Assembly: GCA_016713535.1 (NCBI GenBank)
Contig: JADJOY010000008.1
Location: 248,001 to 312,000, forward strand
Origin: Deltaproteobacteria bacterium
GTDB taxonomy: Bacteria > JADJOY01
DNA length: 64,000 nucleotides
Direction of reading: 5' to 3'
Of the stretch, positions 56,189 through 64,000 are shown piece by piece. Within the stretch, counting starts at the first letter, position 1; each line of letters starts with the position of its first letter. A program made the translations under genes and the position numbers. The notes beneath the pieces are model-generated. The model saw nothing but the letters and a program-made list of their open reading frames with translations. It ran no database searches and had not been told where the DNA came from.

Positions 56189-57190
56189 ATGGCCGAGGCG
56201 ATGACGCTGAACCGATTCATCCTGTCGACGGAGCACCGCCATCCCGGTGCGACGGGCGAGTTCTCGGCGTTGCTCTCGCACATCGCCCTGGCCGCCAAGG
56301 TGATCCAGCGAGAGGTCTCGCATGCCGGGCTGGTCGATGTGCTCGGGGCGACCGGCGCGGTCAACGTGCAGGGCGAGGAAGTCAAGAAGCTCGACGTCTT
56401 CGCGCACGAGGCGATGATCCGGATGTTCCAGTATCCCGGCCTGCTCTGCACCATGGCGTCGGAGGAGGAGAAGGACATCATCCCCATCCCCGAGGGGTTC
56501 CCACTCGGGAAATACATCCTCAACTTCGATCCGCTCGACGGCTCGAGCAACATCGACGCGAACGTCAACATCGGCACGATCTTCTCGGTGCATCGTCGGC
56601 GCAGCCAGAGCGGACCCGGAACGCCCGAGGACTGCATGCAGCCGGGCACCGAGCAAGTGTGCGCCGGCTACGTGCTCTACGGAACGTCCACGATGCTGGT
56701 GTTCACGACCGGGGACGGGGTGCACGGCTTCACCCTCGACCCGAGCGTCGGGGAGTTCCTGCTCTCGCACCAGGACATCCGGATCCCGAAGCGTGGCTCG
56801 ATCTACAGCACCAACGAGGGGAACTACCACCTGTGGCCGGATGGGACGCGCCGCTACATCGATCGCCTCAAGACGATCGACAAGGCGAAGAACCTGCCGT
56901 ACAAGGCGCGCTACATCGGCTCGCTCGTCGCCGATTTCCATCGCACGTTGCTCTATGGCGGGATCTTCCTCTACCCGGCCGACTCGAAGTCGCCGAAGGG
57001 CAAGCTCCGGCTGCTCTACGAGGCCGCGCCGCTGGCGATGATCTGCGAGCGTGCCGGAGGTGCAGCCTCGACGGGTAGCGAGCGGATCCTCGAGATCCAG
57101 CCCGAGGGGTTGCACCAGCGAGTTCCCCTCATCATCGGCAGCGCCGACGACGTGGCCGAGGCGGAGCGCTACATCCAGGGCAAGGAGTGA
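56189..57190 (+). CDS. fbp: Class I fructose-1,6-bisphosphatase
   Basis: A 333-residue gluconeogenic enzyme. The metal site is FDPLDGSSNID, the substrate site YIGSLVADFHRTLLYGG, and KLRLLYEAAPLAMICERAGG completes the signature. ATG 56189 has GGGAGG well placed; the open frame upstream is out of frame with the PilZ gene and is not translated. It has no operon partner downstream, where a strong hairpin separates it from the convergent radical SAM gene. The cell also has glpX (35180). Confidence 0.96.
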   Translation: MAEAMTLNRFILSTEHRHPGATGEFSALLSHIALAAKVIQREVSHAGLVDVLGATGAVNVQGEEVKKLDVFAHEAMIRMFQYPGLLCTMASEEEKDIIPIPEGFPLGKYILNFDPLDGSSNIDANVNIGTIFSVHRRRSQSGPGTPEDCMQPGTEQVCAGYVLYGTSTMLVFTTGDGVHGFTLDPSVGEFLLSHQDIRIPKRGSIYSTNEGNYHLWPDGTRRYIDRLKTIDKAKNLPYKARYIGSLVADFHRTLLYGGIFLYPADSKSPKGKLRLLYEAAPLAMICERAGGAASTGSERILEIQPEGLHQRVPLIIGSADDVAEAERYIQGKE

Positions 57191-57196
57191 CGGGGA

Positions 57197-57228
57197 GGAC
57201 CCGCGGTGGGTTCGCCCACCGCGGGTCC
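57197..57228. terminator. Perfect 14-bp hairpin between convergent fbp and radical SAM genes
   Basis: Arms 57197-57210 and 57215-57228 are exact complements around a TTCG loop, seven bases after the fbp stop and 22 before the stop of the minus-strand gene. The stem is symmetrical for both directions; no T-run follows on either side. Confidence 0.65.
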
Positions 57229-57250
57229 GCGCGGGCTCCGGGCCTGCAGG

Positions 57251-58843
57251 TCAGGCCGACTCGGCCACCGTGACGGTCGGGGTACTTCCGAACAGACGTT
57301 TCACACGGTCGCCGACGCGACGCTTGATCTTCACCCGAACCAAGGTGTCGAGGTTGCTCGTCTCCTGGCCGGTGACGACGCTGCGAAGCAGGTCGACGAA
57401 ACGCCACGGCCGGCTCAGGTACGCAAGCGCGTAGAACGAGATCAGGAAGAAGTACTGGATCGCGAACAGCGCGCGCGTGCCGAAGTCGCGGTTGTACGTG
57501 ACGCTGCTCAGCCCCGAGCGCACCAGCGCCGCGTAGTGATACTGAGGTGTCATGTCGATCTTGCCCGCCACCAGCAGCTCCTCGAAGTCCGCGCTCCCCG
57601 GGTAGGGGGCGAAGATCATCACCGAGGCGTCTCGACAGCCCGAGAGGGCGACCCTGAGAAGGAACAGATACGACTGCCAGAGGTCGCGGGCGGTCTCGTG
57701 CGGATGACCGATGATCAGGTTGATGCGCGTGACCACGCCCACCTTGTGGGCCGTCCGTAGCGACTCCTCGAGGCGCGGGATCTTGACCTTCTTCTTGATC
57801 CGGCCGAGCTGGTCGGCCGACCCGCTCTCCGGCGCGTAGGTGATGTTGCGGCAGCCGGTCTCGTACGCGAGGGCCAGCACGTCGTGGTCGAGCGCCTCGG
57901 ACCGGGTCCCCGCCGGAAGCTGCCAGGCGATGTCGAGATTCGCCTCCTTGAGGCGAGTGACGAAGTCGAGCGCCCACTCCCGCTTCACGAACGCGGTGAG
58001 GTCGCAGAAGTTGATGTTCTCGACCCCGTAGCGCCGCACGTAGGTGGCCATCTCGTCGACGACGTCACCTGCGTCCCTTGCGACGTACCGGGTGGTCCAC
58101 ATGTCGGGGGACGAGCAGAACGTACACTGATACGGACAGCCGCGCGTCGCGAGCATCGGCATCGAGCGACCGCGGTGGACGCCGAAGGTGTCGGCCACCT
58201 TCATGTAGTCCTCGACCGGGAAGAGATCCCACGCCGGGCGAGGGAAGGAGTCGACGTCGGCCTGGCGCGGCGAGAGCTCCTCTTGCCCCACGGGGCGCGC
58301 CGGATCGCGCGAGGCGATGCCCTGCATCCCGGCGATCGGCTCACCGGTCCGGATGCGGCGCAACAGCTCCGCCATCGTCAGCTCGCCTTCGCCGAGCACG
58401 CAGTAGTCGACGGCGTCGGTCTGCTCGAAGATCCAGCGTCGATAGGCGGTGGCGTTCTCCCCGCCGAGGACGATCGTGGCGCCTGGAAAGCGCGCCCGGG
58501 CGCGCTCCGCGATCTCGCGCACCATCGGCCACTCGTGAAGGAACATGTGGGTGATCCCGACGATCTCGGTGTCGGGATCGATCCGCTCCACGATCTCCTC
58601 GGGGTTGAGCCCGTTGAGCTCGAGGGCGCCGATCGGGCTCGGCTGCGGCCGGAAGGTGTCGAGGGCCAGCCCCGGCGCATCGAGGACCTGGATGCGATGG
58701 CCCTCGCGGCGCAGCACCGCCGCGACGTACGCGATCCCGATGGGAAGAATGACGCCGAAGGAGCTCAAGCTCCGGGTCATCTTGAGGATCGGAGGACGGA
58801 CCAGCGCGACCTTGGCGCCCGCGTCGCTGCTGGATGATGTCAT
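57251..58843 (-). CDS. B12-binding-domain radical SAM protein
   Basis: A 530-residue enzyme. The N-terminal cobalamin-type domain (VALVRPPILKMTR, IGIAYVAAVLRREGH, GATIVLGGENATAY, YCVLGEGE) lacks a DxHxxG histidine, as is usual in this class. The radical SAM cluster motif is ATRGCPYQCTFCSS; NINFCDLTAFVKREW and IIGHPHETARD follow. A C-terminal hydrophobic stretch (IQYFFLISFYALAYL) suggests membrane contact and hence a lipid or lipid-linked substrate. ATG complement 58841-58843 is chosen; a TTG at 58873 is possible. Followed in the genome by GT2 and another radical SAM gene on the same strand. Confidence 0.87.
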   Translation of the reverse strand: MTSSSSDAGAKVALVRPPILKMTRSLSSFGVILPIGIAYVAAVLRREGHRIQVLDAPGLALDTFRPQPSPIGALELNGLNPEEIVERIDPDTEIVGITHMFLHEWPMVREIAERARARFPGATIVLGGENATAYRRWIFEQTDAVDYCVLGEGELTMAELLRRIRTGEPIAGMQGIASRDPARPVGQEELSPRQADVDSFPRPAWDLFPVEDYMKVADTFGVHRGRSMPMLATRGCPYQCTFCSSPDMWTTRYVARDAGDVVDEMATYVRRYGVENINFCDLTAFVKREWALDFVTRLKEANLDIAWQLPAGTRSEALDHDVLALAYETGCRNITYAPESGSADQLGRIKKKVKIPRLEESLRTAHKVGVVTRINLIIGHPHETARDLWQSYLFLLRVALSGCRDASVMIFAPYPGSADFEELLVAGKIDMTPQYHYAALVRSGLSSVTYNRDFGTRALFAIQYFFLISFYALAYLSRPWRFVDLLRSVVTGQETSNLDTLVRVKIKRRVGDRVKRLFGSTPTVTVAESA

Positions 58844-58897
58844 CTCGTTACCGATAACAGAGGTAGTGCGCAAGGTAGTGACGCAGAGGAGGGCACG

Positions 58898-59773
58898 TCA
58901 AATCCGCGCCGGACCGAACCCGGCCAGGCGTCGCAACCGGAACGACAAGACGTGGCCGCACACCGAGAGCGTCTTGAGGCCGTAGAGCACGCTCATCTTC
59001 AGATTCACGCTCGAGGCCTCGCGGAAATAGCGGGTCTCGACCGGAATCTCTTCGAGGCGGTAACCGCCGGTGACGATCTGTCCCACCACCTCCGAGTCGA
59101 AGCCGAAGCCGTCGGAGTTGCGCATGAACGGGATCGACTCGAGGAAGCGGCGGCTGTAGGCGCGGAGCCCCGTGTGGTACTCGCTCATGTTGCGCCCGAA
59201 GACGACGTTCTCGACCGTGGTGAGGAAACGGTTGCCGAGGAACTTGTAGAGCGGCATGCCACCGGCGAGCGCCCCGCCCCGGGTCGCGAGGCGCGAGCCG
59301 AACACCACATCGGCTCGGCCGCTCAGGATCGGCGCGATCAGATCAGGCAGTACCCGAGGGTCATATTGATAGTCCGGGTGAACCATCACGATCACCTCGG
59401 CGCCACGATGGAGGGCGGCCGTGTAGCAGGTCTTCTGGTTGCCGGCGTACCCGCGGTTCTCCGGGTGCACGATGACGTGGATCCCGAGCTGCCGAGCCTT
59501 CTCGACGGTTTCGTCGTGGCTCGCGTCGTCGACGAGGATGATGTCGTCGACGGCGTGCTTGGGGATGTCGTTGTACGTGTGCTCGAGGGTGCGCGCCGCG
59601 TTGTAGGCCGGGAGCACGACCGTGACGCGGTGGGCCGGACGCGTGTCCGGGGCGCCGCTCGGTGTCGCGCGCTGCGGGGAGGGAGCGGCGGCATCGGCCG
59701 GACCGCTCTCGATCGGTTGCGAAGTTTGGCTCACGTCGGTCCGCTGGATTGGGGGGCGCTGGGTGTCGGGCAT
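58898..59773 (-). CDS. GT2 glycosyltransferase, dolichol/polyprenyl-phosphate sugar synthase type
   Basis: A 291-residue GT-A enzyme. After an unstructured N-terminus of about 45 residues, VTVVLPAYNAARTLEHTYND, ILVDDASHDETVEKARQL, HPENRGYAGNQKTC and MVHPDYQYDP (DxD-like metal site) follow. It matches DPM1-like family members that charge a polyprenyl phosphate or glycosylate lipids. ATG overlaps the stop of the upstream radical SAM gene (TGATG), and the gene lies 54 bases from the next radical SAM gene, so the three are probably one transcript. Confidence 0.88.
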   Translation of the reverse strand: MPDTQRPPIQRTDVSQTSQPIESGPADAAAPSPQRATPSGAPDTRPAHRVTVVLPAYNAARTLEHTYNDIPKHAVDDIILVDDASHDETVEKARQLGIHVIVHPENRGYAGNQKTCYTAALHRGAEVIVMVHPDYQYDPRVLPDLIAPILSGRADVVFGSRLATRGGALAGGMPLYKFLGNRFLTTVENVVFGRNMSEYHTGLRAYSRRFLESIPFMRNSDGFGFDSEVVGQIVTGGYRLEEIPVETRYFREASSVNLKMSVLYGLKTLSVCGHVLSFRLRRLAGFGPARI

Positions 59774-61178
59774 CAGGGATGAGTGAGCACTTGCAGGCCG
59801 CGGCGAGCGTAGTTCCAGAGCTTCACGGGCGAATCGATCGATCGCAGCGTGCGAGCGACGTAGCTCGGCCGTAGGTAGAACGAGCGCATGGCTCGCGTCT
59901 GGATCTTCTTGAGGTCCGCCGCGGTGAGTGCGTAGCTGCGCGCCACGGCTTGCTTCACGTTCCGTCCGGTGAGCTGCTCCTCCCCGAGCAGGCCCTCTTC
60001 CGTGCAGATGTCGTGAAGCGGCGTTCCGGGAAACGGATACGCGATGTGGAACTCGCAGAAGTCGCCGTCGAGCTTGCGCGCGAAATCGATGGTGTCCTGC
60101 GCCGTCTCGGCGGTCTCCCACGGACTGCCCAGGACCCAGAAGAGGTACGTCTTGATGCCAGCGTCCTTGCACGCCTGGATGGCCCGCTCCGCCTGGGCGA
60201 GGGTCGCGCCCTTCTTCATGTGGCGGAGGATCTCCTGGTTGCCGGACTCGACACCGAAGCCGACCATCCAGCAGCCCGCCTTGCGCATCTCTCGCGCGCG
60301 GTCGGGATCCATGGTGTCGACCCGGCTGTTGCACACCCACTCGGCGTCCAGCCGCGCTTCCTGGATGAGCTTGCAGAGCTCGAGCGTCCAGGACTTCTGC
60401 AAGGTGAAGGTGTCGGCGCGGAAGTAGAAGTTGCGGATGCCGAACCGCGTCACACAGTGCTTCATCTCGGCGACGATGCTCGCCGGTGAGCGCAGGTAGG
60501 TGTCGAACCCGCTGAGCGTCGGCACCAGACAGTAAATGCACCGCGCCGGGCAACCGCGGCTGGTCTGGATGGTGGTCTGCGGCTCCCCGGTGTCGGGCCG
60601 GATGTAGAGCCGGTTGTTCATGAGGTGGCGCGCCGGCCACGGCAGGCTGTCCAGGTCTTCGAGGCGGGGGCGGTCCGCGTTGCGCTGGATGCGATCTCCG
60701 TCCCGGTAGCTGATGCCGAGGACGGTCGAGCGGTCGGACGCGATGAGCAACTCGCCGAGCAGCTCTTCGCACTCGCCCCGGATCGCGACGTCGAGCTGCG
60801 GGAAGGCCGTCAACGTCTCCGCATCGTGTGTGGTGACGTGGGCGCCCTTGGCGATCGTCAGCACGGCGGGGTTGCGCGCCTTGGCGAGCTCGCACGCCTT
60901 CATGTCCCCCGGAAGGGTGGGGTCGTGGTGCTGACCGCGAGGAGGTCGGGATCGAAGATCTGCAGGTCGAGCTCGAAGTCCTTCCAGGCGAGCCCTTCCG
61001 CCGGATAGTCGACGATCCGCGCCTCCCAGCCGATCTGCTCGACCATCGCTGCCATGTACGCGAGGTCGATCGGCGCGCGAAGCACGCTGGTCGAGTTCTC
61101 CACCGGAACCTGGCAGCGATCGTCCCGGATGTAGTTGCCGGTCGGCGGGTTGATGAAGAGAGCTCGGCGAGCGGCCAT
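59773..61178 (-). CDS. B12-binding-type radical SAM protein (frame-interrupted)
   Basis: About 468 residues when corrected. The N-terminal domain (RALFINPPTGNYIRDDRCQVP, DLAYMAAMVEQIGWE, DPDLLAVSTTTP) is a B12-binding-like Rossmann fold; the catalytic part has TSRGCPARCIYC, RFGIRNFYFRADTF, FGVESGNQEIL and FCEFHIAYPFPGTPL. The frame breaks at the G4 run 60919-60922, one base short: VSTTTP then DMKACELAK. ATG complement 61176-61178. The C-terminal tail (MRSFYLRPSYVARTLRSI) is typical of radical SAM proteins acting on lipids or envelope precursors. Confidence 0.85.
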
Positions 61179-61545
61179 GGGCAGGCGTGATCCCCCGTCG
61201 GGAGGCTGGTGGCAGCGAACCCGGCCGCGGCGCGGTCGAGGCCAGAAGCCACTGAATCGAAAGGTCAATGGTAGCGCCGTCGTCGAGGGCACCGCAAGCT
61301 GCGCGCGCTCGCGTGCGGTGTCGAGCGACTCACCGCTCGGCTCAGGACGGCGTTTGACAAGGCGCGTCATCGTGCCATAGCTTCGGCTCGCCGCGGGGCC
61401 CGAGCCGCTCGGCGCCGGTCGGCCACGCGGTTCTGGCCTCACTCGCGGGCCTCTCTACCGGGCTCTTCGCTGGCGCGGTTCGTCGCCATCGGTCACGCCT
61501 CCACCCGACACCTTGACCACCACCGACCGTTCGATCGCCGGCTCG
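61179..61545. other. Intergenic region between divergent envelope operons
   Basis: No gene is supported in these 367 bases. They hold the start region of the minus-strand radical SAM gene, a candidate plus-strand promoter at 61354-61383, and a rather GC-rich leader of about 155 bases before the flippase-like gene. Short open frames on both strands lack ribosome-binding sites and family similarity. Confidence 0.6.
61354..61383 (+). promoter_or_regulatory. Candidate promoter of the flippase-like gene
   Basis: Consensus -35 TTGACA (61354-61359), an 18-base spacer and TAGCTT (61378-61383). It is the best -35 outside the desaturase promoter and uses the same -10 as candidates at 11921 and 32550. 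Confidence 0.5.
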
Positions 61546-62571
61546 ATGCCTGGCGCGCCGTCGGAGCCGCACCTTCCGGCGCGCAAGCCGTGGCGAGAGG
61601 CGCTCGCGGTCGGCCTCACGATCGGGCTGGTGTGGTGGCTGCTACGGGGCCTGCGCTGGGACGAGATCGAGCGCTTCGCCACCAACATCCGGCCGGGCCT
61701 GGTGGCCGGCGCGTTCGTGATCTATGCCGCCAGCTACGTCGCGCGTGCCCTGCGGTGGCGCGTGCTGCTGCAGCGCAACGACGTGTCGTTCGGGGAGCTC
61801 TACCTCATCACGTCGGCGCACATCATGTACAACAACCTGCTGCCGAGCCGGATCGGCGAGCTGTCGTACGTGGTGTTGCTCAGGGAGAAGAAGGGCCTCT
61901 CGGCCGCCGACGGCGTCGTGTCGCTGTTGGTCTCCCGGTTCCTCGACTTCATCGCGCTCGGCCTCATCTTCTTGCTGTCGGTCGCGTCCTTCCGGGGAGC
62001 GCACGCGGTGGAGGCGTTCCGCGACCTTCCGCTCGTCGCCGTCGCGAGCGTGTTCGTGCTCTCGGCGGGATTGATCACCATGCCTCGGGCCGTGGCCTGG
62101 CTGCATCGGTGGCTCGGCGCCGATCTGGCGAACGCGAAGCCGGGGAGCCTGCGGGCGCGCGTCGAGCAGGCGGCCGAGCGCATGGTCGAGACGTTCGAGC
62201 GCACGGCTGGGGCTTCCACGTACGTCAAGGCGGGTCTGCTCTCGCTCGTGATCTGGTACGCGAAGTTCCTGTCCTTCACGCTCATGGTGCATGCCATGCA
62301 CGACGCGGGCACCGCGTCGAAGATGAGCTTCTGGGGCGTCGTGATCGGTTCCACGGCCGCTGAGCTCACGACCATCACGCCGTTCCATGGCGTCGCCGGC
62401 ATGGGGACCTACGAGTGGGCGTGGACCGTGGTGTTCCACGGCGTTCTCGGCATCGACAAGAGCGTCGCGTTGCTCACGGCTTTCGGCGTACACGTGATGT
62501 TGCTCTTCTTCTCGATCATCCTGGGCGGGCTCGCGTACCTCGGCCTCAGGCGGATCTCGGCTCGAACATGA
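61546..62571 (+). CDS. UPF0104 / lysylphosphatidylglycerol-synthase-like integral membrane protein
   Basis: A 341-residue membrane protein with about eight hydrophobic helices. YVARALRWRVLLQ, LPSRIGELSYVVLLREKKGLS and TTITPFHGVAGMGTYEW are typical of the family (PF03706-like) that shares the membrane part of MprF and includes flippase-like proteins; the lysyl-transferase domain of MprF is absent. ATG 61546 is used; a TTG at 61513 would add eleven residues. Neighbouring GT2 and radical SAM genes suggest a role in moving or making a modified envelope lipid. Confidence 0.82.
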   Translation: MPGAPSEPHLPARKPWREALAVGLTIGLVWWLLRGLRWDEIERFATNIRPGLVAGAFVIYAASYVARALRWRVLLQRNDVSFGELYLITSAHIMYNNLLPSRIGELSYVVLLREKKGLSAADGVVSLLVSRFLDFIALGLIFLLSVASFRGAHAVEAFRDLPLVAVASVFVLSAGLITMPRAVAWLHRWLGADLANAKPGSLRARVEQAAERMVETFERTAGASTYVKAGLLSLVIWYAKFLSFTLMVHAMHDAGTASKMSFWGVVIGSTAAELTTITPFHGVAGMGTYEWAWTVVFHGVLGIDKSVALLTAFGVHVMLLFFSIILGGLAYLGLRRISART

Positions 62572-62640
62572 GCGAAGCCGGCGCCCGGCGACCCGAGTCG
62601 TCGAGGACGCCCGCGCGCCGCTCGCCTCCCGACGATCGCC

Positions 62641-63210
62641 ATGTCCACGCCGCTCGGTCACCTGGGGGTCGGTCTAGCCTGGGCGCTCGCCGTGAGTGGA
62701 CCGACGTCGAGCTGGCGCCGGCTGCTCCTGGGAGCAGCCGCAGCCTCGGCGGCCGACCTGGACTTCATCCCCGGGCTGGTGGTGGGTGCGCCGGCGCGGT
62801 TCCACCACGGCGCCAGCCACTCGATCGTGGCGATGCTCGTCGCCGCGGCACTGGCGCTCGGGGTCTCGTCCCGGCGTTCACCGATGACCGCGCGCGACGT
62901 CGCCTTGGTGACCGGCGCATTCCTGAGCCACCTGGTGCTGGATTGGCTCACCCACGACCCTGGAACGCGGCGCGGATTGCCGCTCCTCTGGCCGTTGTCG
63001 GCGCAGCGGTTCTCGGCACCGCTATGGGCGGTTCCTGCGGTCTCACGGGCCTGGCCGCCGACTCTGGATTGGGTGGCCCATTCGGCGTGGCTCGTGGTCG
63101 CGGAGGTGGCGCTGGTGGCGCCTCTGGTGGTGAGCGCGTGGATTGGTGCAGGGCGTCCTGAGCTCCCGCCAGGACCGTGGCGTAGAGTGAAGGGAGAGAC
63201 GAGCCGATGA
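62641..63210 (+). CDS. YdjM-family membrane-bound metal-dependent hydrolase
   Basis: A 189-residue protein. STPLGHLGVGLA, ADLDFIPGL, HHGASHSIVAML and HLVLDWLTHD supply the His/Asp residues of the YdjM family (LexA-binding inner-membrane metal hydrolases); four hydrophobic helices surround them. Function in most bacteria is unknown. Its stop overlaps the next ATG (ATGA), coupling it to the GT2 gene. Confidence 0.85.
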   Translation: MSTPLGHLGVGLAWALAVSGPTSSWRRLLLGAAAASAADLDFIPGLVVGAPARFHHGASHSIVAMLVAAALALGVSSRRSPMTARDVALVTGAFLSHLVLDWLTHDPGTRRGLPLLWPLSAQRFSAPLWAVPAVSRAWPPTLDWVAHSAWLVVAEVALVAPLVVSAWIGAGRPELPPGPWRRVKGETSR

Positions 63211-64000
63211 AGCCGACGCCTGTCGAAACGGTCGTGAACGAGGTCGTGGATCGCCCCGAGATCTCGGTGGTGATCCCGGTGTACAACGAGATCGAGAACG
63301 TCGAGGCTCTGGCCGCCGACGTGTGGGGGGCGCTTCAGCCGCTCGGCAAGTCGTTCGAGGTGATCCTGGTCGACGACGGTTCGCGAGACGGCACGGCCGA
63401 CGCGCTCCGCAAGATCGCGGCGGAGCGCCCCGGGGCGCGGGTGGTGCTGCTGCGCAGGAACTTCGGTCAGACCGCCGCGCTCAGCGCCGGCTTCGACCAT
63501 GCCCGGGGCCGCGTGATCATCACCATGGACGCCGATCTGCAGAACGACCTCGCGACGTGCCGAAGCTGCTCGCCGGTATCGAGCAGGGCTACGACATCGT
63601 GGCGGGGTGGCGGCTGGACCGGAAGGATCCGTTCCTGAGCCGCCGGCTGCCGTCGATGATCGCGAACCGGCTGATCTCGGCGGTCACCGGGGTCAACCTC
63701 CACGACTACGGCTGCACCCTCAAGGCGTTCCGCGCCGACGTCGTCCAGCAGGTGAGGCTCTACGGCGAGCTCCACCGCTTCATCCCGGCGGTCGCCAACT
63801 GGATGGGGGTCAGCGTTCACGAGGTGCCCGTCAACCACCGCGCGCGGCGCGCCGGTGTGTCGAAGTATGGGATCGGCCGCACCATCCGCGTGCTGCTCGA
63901 CCTGATCACCGTGAAGTTCATGGAGTCGTACTCGACCAAGCCGATCCAGATCTTCGGCTTGCTGGGCGTGATGTGCGGCGGCGTGGGCTTCCTGGGGGCC
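63207..64000 (+). CDS. GT2 polyprenyl-phosphate glycosyltransferase (frame-interrupted, cut by right edge)
   Basis: The visible part has ISVVIPVYNEIENVEALA, VILVDDGSRDGTADAL, RRNFGQTAALSAGFDHA and the DxD site MDADLQND, then one missing base near 63550-63553 (a CC that should be CCC), after which RDVPKLLAGIEQGYDIVAGW and SKYGIGRTIRVLLDL continue in another frame. YSTKPIQIFGLLGV begins the C-terminal membrane region seen in GtrB/ArnC-like enzymes, so it probably loads a sugar on undecaprenyl phosphate. The C-terminus lies beyond the window. Confidence 0.85.

Noticed and set aside
55088-57190. 700-residue open frame containing fbp at its end
   Set aside because: The first 367 codons are off-frame to the PilZ gene; fbp has its own GGGAGG and ATG at 56189.

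Overview
The window is GC-rich bacterial chromosome, tightly packed, with most neighbouring genes overlapping by 1 to 8 bases (ATGA, GTGA, TGATG junctions). Gene content suggests a deltaproteobacterium-like lineage (Myxococcota, Desulfobacterota or Binatota type): a pyrR-pyrB-pyrC-carA-carB-greA run, an IHF-type DNA-bending protein, a receiver/PilZ protein, a zinc-ribbon/J-domain/TPR protein beside a short Hsp70, and several radical SAM proteins. That placement is an inference from gene content; no rRNA is present. I saw no tRNA, rRNA, CRISPR array, insertion sequence or phage gene.

Layout. 1-6.5 kb: the start of a HAD phosphatase, a fatty-acid desaturase coupled to a MerR-type regulator, then on the minus strand a DUF1990/YndJ pair followed by an amino-acid ABC transporter. 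6.5-16.4 kb: coenzyme-B12 acyl-CoA mutases, namely mutA-mutB-meaB (methylmalonyl-CoA mutase and its G-protein chaperone) on minus, and a methyltransferase plus the fused mutase icmF on plus. 16.4-24.5 kb: a glycan locus with three glycosyltransferase genes, a PHP phosphoesterase, a UbiA-type phosphoribosyl/prenyl transferase and two coiled-coil proteins. 24.5-32.5 kb: pyrimidine operon behind a promoter and an intrinsic terminator that looks like an attenuator. 32.6-36.2 kb: alaC-hom-glpX. 36.3-41.2 kb: J-domain protein, Hsp70, enoyl-CoA hydratase, a hotdog dehydratase and IHF. 41.4-46.5 kb: a divergent chemoreceptor-like protein, a coiled-coil protein, a small exported protein and a radical SAM/SPASM enzyme.

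46.4-55.2 kb is the most unusual part: a seven-gene minus-strand operon, nearly every junction overlapping, encoding a B12-binding-type radical SAM protein, a homocitrate/isopropylmalate-synthase-like enzyme, aconitase-like large and small subunits, a flavin oxidoreductase, a LuxE-type acyl synthetase and a LuxC-type acyl reductase. Together these could extend a 2-oxo acid by one carbon, activate a carboxylate and reduce it to an aldehyde. I know of no described pathway with this set.

55.2-64 kb: receiver/PilZ protein, class I fructose-1,6-bisphosphatase, then two radical SAM proteins, two GT2 glycosyltransferases (the last cut by the right edge), a flippase-like membrane protein and a YdjM-type membrane hydrolase, probably a cell-envelope locus.

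A technical point affects reading of the whole window: at least a dozen genes, including essential ones such as dnaK and hom, are broken by single-base shifts, nearly all at short G or C runs that are one base too short. This looks like indel error in the assembly, not gene decay. Such genes are annotated here as one interrupted CDS spanning both frames.
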